Assembly (NCBI RefSeq): GCF_001905465.1
Contig: NZ_LISX01000006.1
Coordinates: 186,001-250,000 of the forward strand
Reading direction: 5' to 3'
Length of the DNA: 64,000 bases
Source: Kitasatospora sp. CB01950
GTDB taxonomy: Bacteria; Actinomycetota; Actinomycetes; Streptomycetales; Streptomycetaceae
Positions 61,182-64,000 of this stretch are shown here, in pieces. Below the pieces are notes generated by a model that saw nothing but the letters and a program-made list of their open reading frames with translations, was not told the DNA's origin and made no database searches. Both the position numbers and the translations under genes were made by a program. Numbering within the stretch: the first letter of the stretch is position 1; each line of letters starts with the position of its first letter.

Positions 61182-61829
61182 TCAGTTCAGCCCGTCGAGC
61201 GCGGCCAGCACGTCGGCCGGCTCGGCCCGCGTGATGTAGTCCGGGTCGACGAAGGCCCAACGGATCGTGCCTGCACGGTCGATGACGTACGTCGCCGGGA
61301 TCGGCAGGGTGCGCGGGTGGCCGGCGTGGTAGCGGTCCAGGTCGATGCCCATCCGGGTGTAGACGGCGGCGAGCGCGTCCGGCACGTCGAAGGCCAGGCC
61401 GTACTGCTTCGCCGTGTCGCAGCCGGGGTCGCTGAGCACGTCGAAGGCCAGTTCGTGCTTCTCCGCGAGGGTCAGCGAGTCGTCCGGGTTCTGCGGCGAG
61501 ACGGCGACCAGGCGGGCGCCGCGGGCGGTGACGGCCTCGTGGTGCTCCCCCAGGGAGCGCAGCGCGATGTTGCAGTACGGGCACCAGGCGCCGCGGTAGA
61601 AGGTGAGCACCACCGGCCCGTCCGCGAGGAGTTCGGCCAAATCGACGCTGCGGCCGGCGGCCGAGCGCAGGGTGAAACCGGGGGCCCGGTCGCCGACGGT
61701 CAGGGCCCGCTCGGCCCGACCGGAATCGGCCAGCTCCTGAGCGGCTTCCTGCATCACGGCGCGGACGTCGGCGGGGATCTGCTCGCGGCGGCTGTCGTAG
61801 AAGGCGCGCAGCTCGGCGTTGACGCTCAT
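61182..61829 (-). CDS. AhpC/TSA-family peroxiredoxin-like protein
   Basis: A 215-residue peroxiredoxin-like protein. The N-terminal ~45 residues are helical (a feature of the larger 'peroxiredoxin-like' group); the thioredoxin fold follows with active site FYRGAWCPYCNIALRSL near residue 82, a Cys-x2-Cys as in thioredoxins rather than a lone peroxidatic Cys. PATYVIDRAGTIRWAF is near 175. ATG 61829 follows GGAGGAGACCC. Divergent from a TetR gene with two operator-like palindromes between them, so probably repressed by it. Likely a peroxide or reactive-electrophile defence gene. Confidence 0.9.
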   Translation of the reverse strand: MSVNAELRAFYDSRREQIPADVRAVMQEAAQELADSGRAERALTVGDRAPGFTLRSAAGRSVDLAELLADGPVVLTFYRGAWCPYCNIALRSLGEHHEAVTARGARLVAVSPQNPDDSLTLAEKHELAFDVLSDPGCDTAKQYGLAFDVPDALAAVYTRMGIDLDRYHAGHPRTLPIPATYVIDRAGTIRWAFVDPDYITRAEPADVLAALDGLN

Positions 61830-61852
61830 GGGTCTCCTCCTGTGGCACATCC

Positions 61853-61933
61853 TGGAACGGTCATTCCAAGATAGTGGTGCCGGTGCTCCTCCGGTCAAGA
61901 CCGGCGCGGGATATCTTGGAATCATCGGTCCAA
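61853..61933. promoter_or_regulatory. Twin TetR operator candidates in divergent promoter
   Basis: Two related palindromes: TGGAA-n6-TTCCA at 61853-61868 and TTGGA-n8-TCCAA at 61916-61933. Their outer sequences (CCAAGATA and TATCTTGG) are also inverted copies of each other, so the whole gap is symmetrical. This fits two sites for the adjacent TetR protein, one over each promoter. Confidence 0.7.
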
Positions 61934-61949
61934 GAAGGGGGTGGCGAGG

Positions 61950-62543
61950 ATGCCGGACGTCAAGCACTTCGATCCGGACGCGGCGCTGGACACCGCGATG
62001 CGGCTGTTCTGGCGGCAGGGCGCGGCCTCCACCGGCGTCCAGGACGTCGTGGCGGCCACCGGCCTCAGCCGCTCCAGCCTGTACGCGACGTTCGGCGGCA
62101 AGCAGGAGCTGTACCGCGCGGCCCTGGAACGCTACGCCCACGGCCGGTCGCAGCTGCTGCTCGGCCCGCTGGAGGAGGACGGGCGCGGCCTGCCCGCCGT
62201 CCACGCGTTCTTCGCCCGGCTGATCGACACCCGCTGCACCGGCGAGTTCGCCCGCTGGGGCTGCATGGTCTCCAACGCCCACGCGGGCGCCGAGAACGCC
62301 GACCCGGCCGTCCGCGCCGTCCTGGAGCGCCAGCACCGACGCCTGCGCGCCGCCCTGCACACCGCCCTTCTCGCGGCCCGGCGGAACGGTCAACTCGCCG
62401 ACGACGCCGACCCGGAGACCGCCGCGGACGTGCTGGCCCTGCTCGCCCACGGCGTCAACCTCCGCTCCCGCGCCGGCGCGGACCCCGGCCGCCTGCGCGC
62501 CACCGTCACGGCGGCGATCACGGCGCTGACCGGCGGCGGGTGA
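61950..62543 (+). CDS. TetR-family regulator of the adjacent peroxiredoxin
   Basis: A 197-residue TetR protein: helix-turn-helix GVQDVVAATGLSRSSLYATF near residues 26-45, then GGKQELYRAALERY; the effector domain includes a Cys in RWGCMVSNAHAGAE, as in the RutR/YezE-like group, which might sense thiol-reactive compounds. ATG 61950 is preferred because GGGGGTGG lies at good spacing; GTG 61941 is the alternative. It diverges from the peroxiredoxin gene and ends in a short tandem repeat shared with the convergent thioesterase. Confidence 0.88.
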   Translation: MPDVKHFDPDAALDTAMRLFWRQGAASTGVQDVVAATGLSRSSLYATFGGKQELYRAALERYAHGRSQLLLGPLEEDGRGLPAVHAFFARLIDTRCTGEFARWGCMVSNAHAGAENADPAVRAVLERQHRRLRAALHTALLAARRNGQLADDADPETAADVLALLAHGVNLRSRAGADPGRLRATVTAAITALTGGG

Positions 62544-62544
62544 T

Positions 62545-62629
62545 CCGTCGCGGGATCGGCCGTCGCGGGATCGGCCGTCGCGGGATCAGCCGAGGTGGGA
62601 TCAGCCGAGGCGGGATCAGCCGAGGCGGG
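62545..62629. repeat. 15-bp tandem repeat over the thioesterase stop codon
   Basis: Five full units and one partial unit of a 15-bp repeat: CCGTCGCGGGATCGG (twice), a hybrid CCGTCGCGGGATCAG, then CCGAGGTGGGATCAG and CCGAGGCGGGATCAG. The unit at 62605 contains the thioesterase stop (complement of 62616-62618); 15 being a multiple of three, copies keep the stop in phase. It fills the whole space between the two convergent genes. Confidence 0.95.
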
Positions 62630-63407
62630 TGGCGATGTCGGCGAGGAGTTCGGGTTCGGACGGCGTGAGGTAGAAGTGGCCGCCGGGGAACCACCGGTGG
62701 TCGAAGCGACCGGGGGCCGTGAGTTCGGACCAGGCGTGGACGCCGGCCGGGGTGCAGTCGGGGTCGGTGGCGCCGGCGTAGGCGGTGATGGGGGTGCGGA
62801 GGGGCCGGGGGTCGCGAGGGAGGTAGGTCTCGATCAGGCGGTAGTCGGCGCGGAGGGCGGGGAGGGTGAGTTCGCGCAGCTCGGGGTCCTCGTAGACCGA
62901 CACGCCGGGGCCGCCGTGGCGGCGGACCGCGTCGATCAGGGCCTCGTCGTCGCGGGTGTGCCGGTCGGACGGGGCGGCCCGGTGCGGGGCGACGCGGCCG
63001 GAGGCGAGGAGGCGGGTGGGGGCGTGGCCGCGGTCCTCCAGCCGGAGCGCGATCTCGTAGGCGACGGCGGAGCCCATGCTGTGGCCGAACAGCGCCAACG
63101 GCCGGTCCAGGTACGGGTCCAGGGCGGCGTGGATGTCGGCGGCGAGAGTGGGCAGGTCGGGGGCGAACGGGTCCAGCAGGCGGCTCTGTCGGCCCGGGTA
63201 GCGGACGGCCAGCACTTCGACGTCGTCGGGCAGCAGCCGGGGCCAGCCCTGGAAGAACGTGGCGGCTCCCCCGGCATGCGGCAGGCAGAGCAGCCGGAGC
63301 CTGGGCGGCCGGGCCCGCCGGTGCACCTGGAACCAGACATCCGCGGCGGCGCCCGTGCTCGTCACTGACTGCGGGCGGGGGCGGTCGGTCTCGCGAGAGG
63401 TCGTCAT
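62616..63407 (-). CDS. Type II thioesterase (alpha/beta hydrolase)
   Basis: A 263-residue stand-alone thioesterase of the kind that edits PKS/NRPS carriers. Oxyanion region LLCLPHAGGAATFFQGW near residue 45, nucleophile Ser in ALFGHSMGSAVAYE near 111, and catalytic His in PGGHFYLTP near 245. ATG 63407 follows CAGGAGCC. It probably clears misloaded acyl groups from a carrier protein; candidates in the window are the PTM PKS-NRPS and, less likely, PKSE, which has E10. It may also serve a cluster to the right of the window. Confidence 0.9.
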   Translation of the reverse strand: MTTSRETDRPRPQSVTSTGAAADVWFQVHRRARPPRLRLLCLPHAGGAATFFQGWPRLLPDDVEVLAVRYPGRQSRLLDPFAPDLPTLAADIHAALDPYLDRPLALFGHSMGSAVAYEIALRLEDRGHAPTRLLASGRVAPHRAAPSDRHTRDDEALIDAVRRHGGPGVSVYEDPELRELTLPALRADYRLIETYLPRDPRPLRTPITAYAGATDPDCTPAGVHAWSELTAPGRFDHRWFPGGHFYLTPSEPELLADIATRLG

Positions 63408-63708
63408 CTGGGCTCCTGGTCTCGGGTGTCGGTGCGCCGGCCGGTCCACGCCTCCGCGACGGACCCGATTCGGCACAATGCCATACCCGTTGACCGCCTC
63501 CCACCCGGCGTCGGCCAACGCGCGGTCCGCACCGCCGCCCGGCCACCGGAACCACCCGAACGGACGTCCGCACGAGGCCCGCCTCCCGGCCCCCGAACCG
63601 GACGCACCCGGCGGGGGTGCTGTCGCCCGTCGCCGGGGCGGCCGGTTCGGGCGCCGGGCCGTTCAGGCACCGGGCCGTTCAGGCGCCGGGCCGTTCGGGG
63701 CGGACGGT
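63408..63708. other. Intergenic region with 16-bp tandem repeat
   Basis: 301 bases between two minus-strand genes. At 63651-63698 there are three copies of a 16-bp unit (GCGCCGGGCCGTTCAG, with single-base changes), lying 10 bases past the stop of the right-edge gene. The rest presumably holds the thioesterase promoter. No other gene or clear terminator was seen. Confidence 0.6.
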
Positions 63709-64000
63709 TCAGCAGGCGATCGGTGCGGAGCCCAGCGCCACGTCGTCGTACCAGAGGGTGTCCGCGCCGTTGCCGTAGGCCTCCCGGCCGAGGTACAGGG
63801 TGGTCGGCCGCGGTGCGGTGCTGCGGGTGAGCCACTGCTGGTCGATGTCCGCGGTGGGGATGCCGTCGTCGTGCAGGCCGGGCACCTGCTGGTCGTTGAG
63901 CCAGGTGTCCATGGACTGCTTGGTGGTGTCCACCGCGAAGCGGACGCAGCTCCACTGGTTCACCGGCAGCGGCCCGCTCTGCGCGACACCGGCCGGGCTC
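63709..64000 (-). CDS. C-terminal end of a probable secreted beta-sandwich protein
   Basis: The frame is open from the right edge, so only the last 96 residues are seen. Segments NQWSCVRFAVDTTKQSMDTW, TLYLGREAYGNGADTLWYDD and the terminal GSAPIAC look like the end of a concanavalin/jelly-roll domain, with two Cys that could pair, as in exported polysaccharide-acting or Cip1-like proteins. Start and full function are outside the window. An internal ATG/GTG near 63963 is unlikely to be the real start because homology-like sequence continues through it. Confidence 0.7.
   Translation of the reverse strand, partial: SPAGVAQSGPLPVNQWSCVRFAVDTTKQSMDTWLNDQQVPGLHDDGIPTADIDQQWLTRSTAPRPTTLYLGREAYGNGADTLWYDDVALGSAPIAC

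Overview
The window is very GC-rich DNA (about 70% or more by eye). It shows heavy use of GTG starts, ATGA/GTGA stop-start overlaps and long antisense open frames. It also carries mycothiol/DinB-type enzymes, a SAV_915-type small protein and actinomycete-style AraC, TetR and ECF regulators. It is almost certainly chromosome from a streptomycete-like actinomycete (Streptomyces or Kitasatospora). I see no rRNA, tRNA, CRISPR array, transposase or phage gene.

Layout. (1) 1-5.5 kb, minus strand: an M64-type zinc metallopeptidase overlapping a very large beta-rich protein (DUF6603-like) that runs off the left edge. (2) 5.7-23.3 kb: a polycyclic tetramate macrolactam (PTM) cluster. It has a diverging, motif-poor P450, then a plus-strand operon: membrane hydroxylase (FtdA type), one iterative PKS-NRPS (KS-AT-DH-KR-ACP-C-A-PCP-TE) whose adenylation residues read as an ornithine code, two phytoene-desaturase-like cyclases, a zinc-free alcohol-dehydrogenase-like reductase, a Rieske oxygenase and a peroxiredoxin. 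(3) 23.5-31 kb, accessory: a secreted B-lectin, a 71-aa peptide gene with a LysA-like decarboxylase, a SAV_915 protein, a CopC-like protein with a histidine-rich membrane partner, and a COG4529 FAD protein coupled to a degenerate PEP-utilising enzyme. (4) 30.8-34.1 kb: a repeat-expansion and gene-decay zone. It holds a frameshifted SgcJ-family gene with a hexamer repeat, a broken ECF sigma gene with 9-bp expansions, a ~96-bp tandem array, and a tandem duplication made from the facing 3' ends of a TetR gene and a carotenoid oxygenase gene.

(5) 37.4-49.8 kb: the complete enediyne 'warhead' core. E3 (DUF1702) and a P450 lie on the plus strand. They converge, across back-to-back hairpin terminators, on a minus-strand operon E4 - E5 - PKSE - E10 thioesterase - E6-like flavin reductase in which each of the first four junctions is an overlap or a gap of a few bases. 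(6) 50-63.4 kb, likely linked tailoring, redox and control genes: GMC oxidoreductase, two AhpD/CMD-family proteins, SDR, two paralogous AraC regulators, two mycothiol-type DinB proteins, a UbiB/ABC1 kinase overlapping an NAD epimerase, a peroxiredoxin with a divergent TetR and twin operators, and a type II thioesterase. The right edge cuts a secreted-type protein.

How it works together (inference): the PTM operon should build two polyene chains on ornithine and cyclise them, with a Rieske enzyme in the place where a P450 is usual. The PKSE/E10 pair should make a linear polyene that E3/E4/E5 and the flanking oxidoreductases could process to an enediyne-like product. The usual larger set of 9- or 10-membered enediyne genes (apoprotein, FAD monooxygenase partner of E6, sugar genes, dedicated resistance protein) is not visible, so the product class is open.
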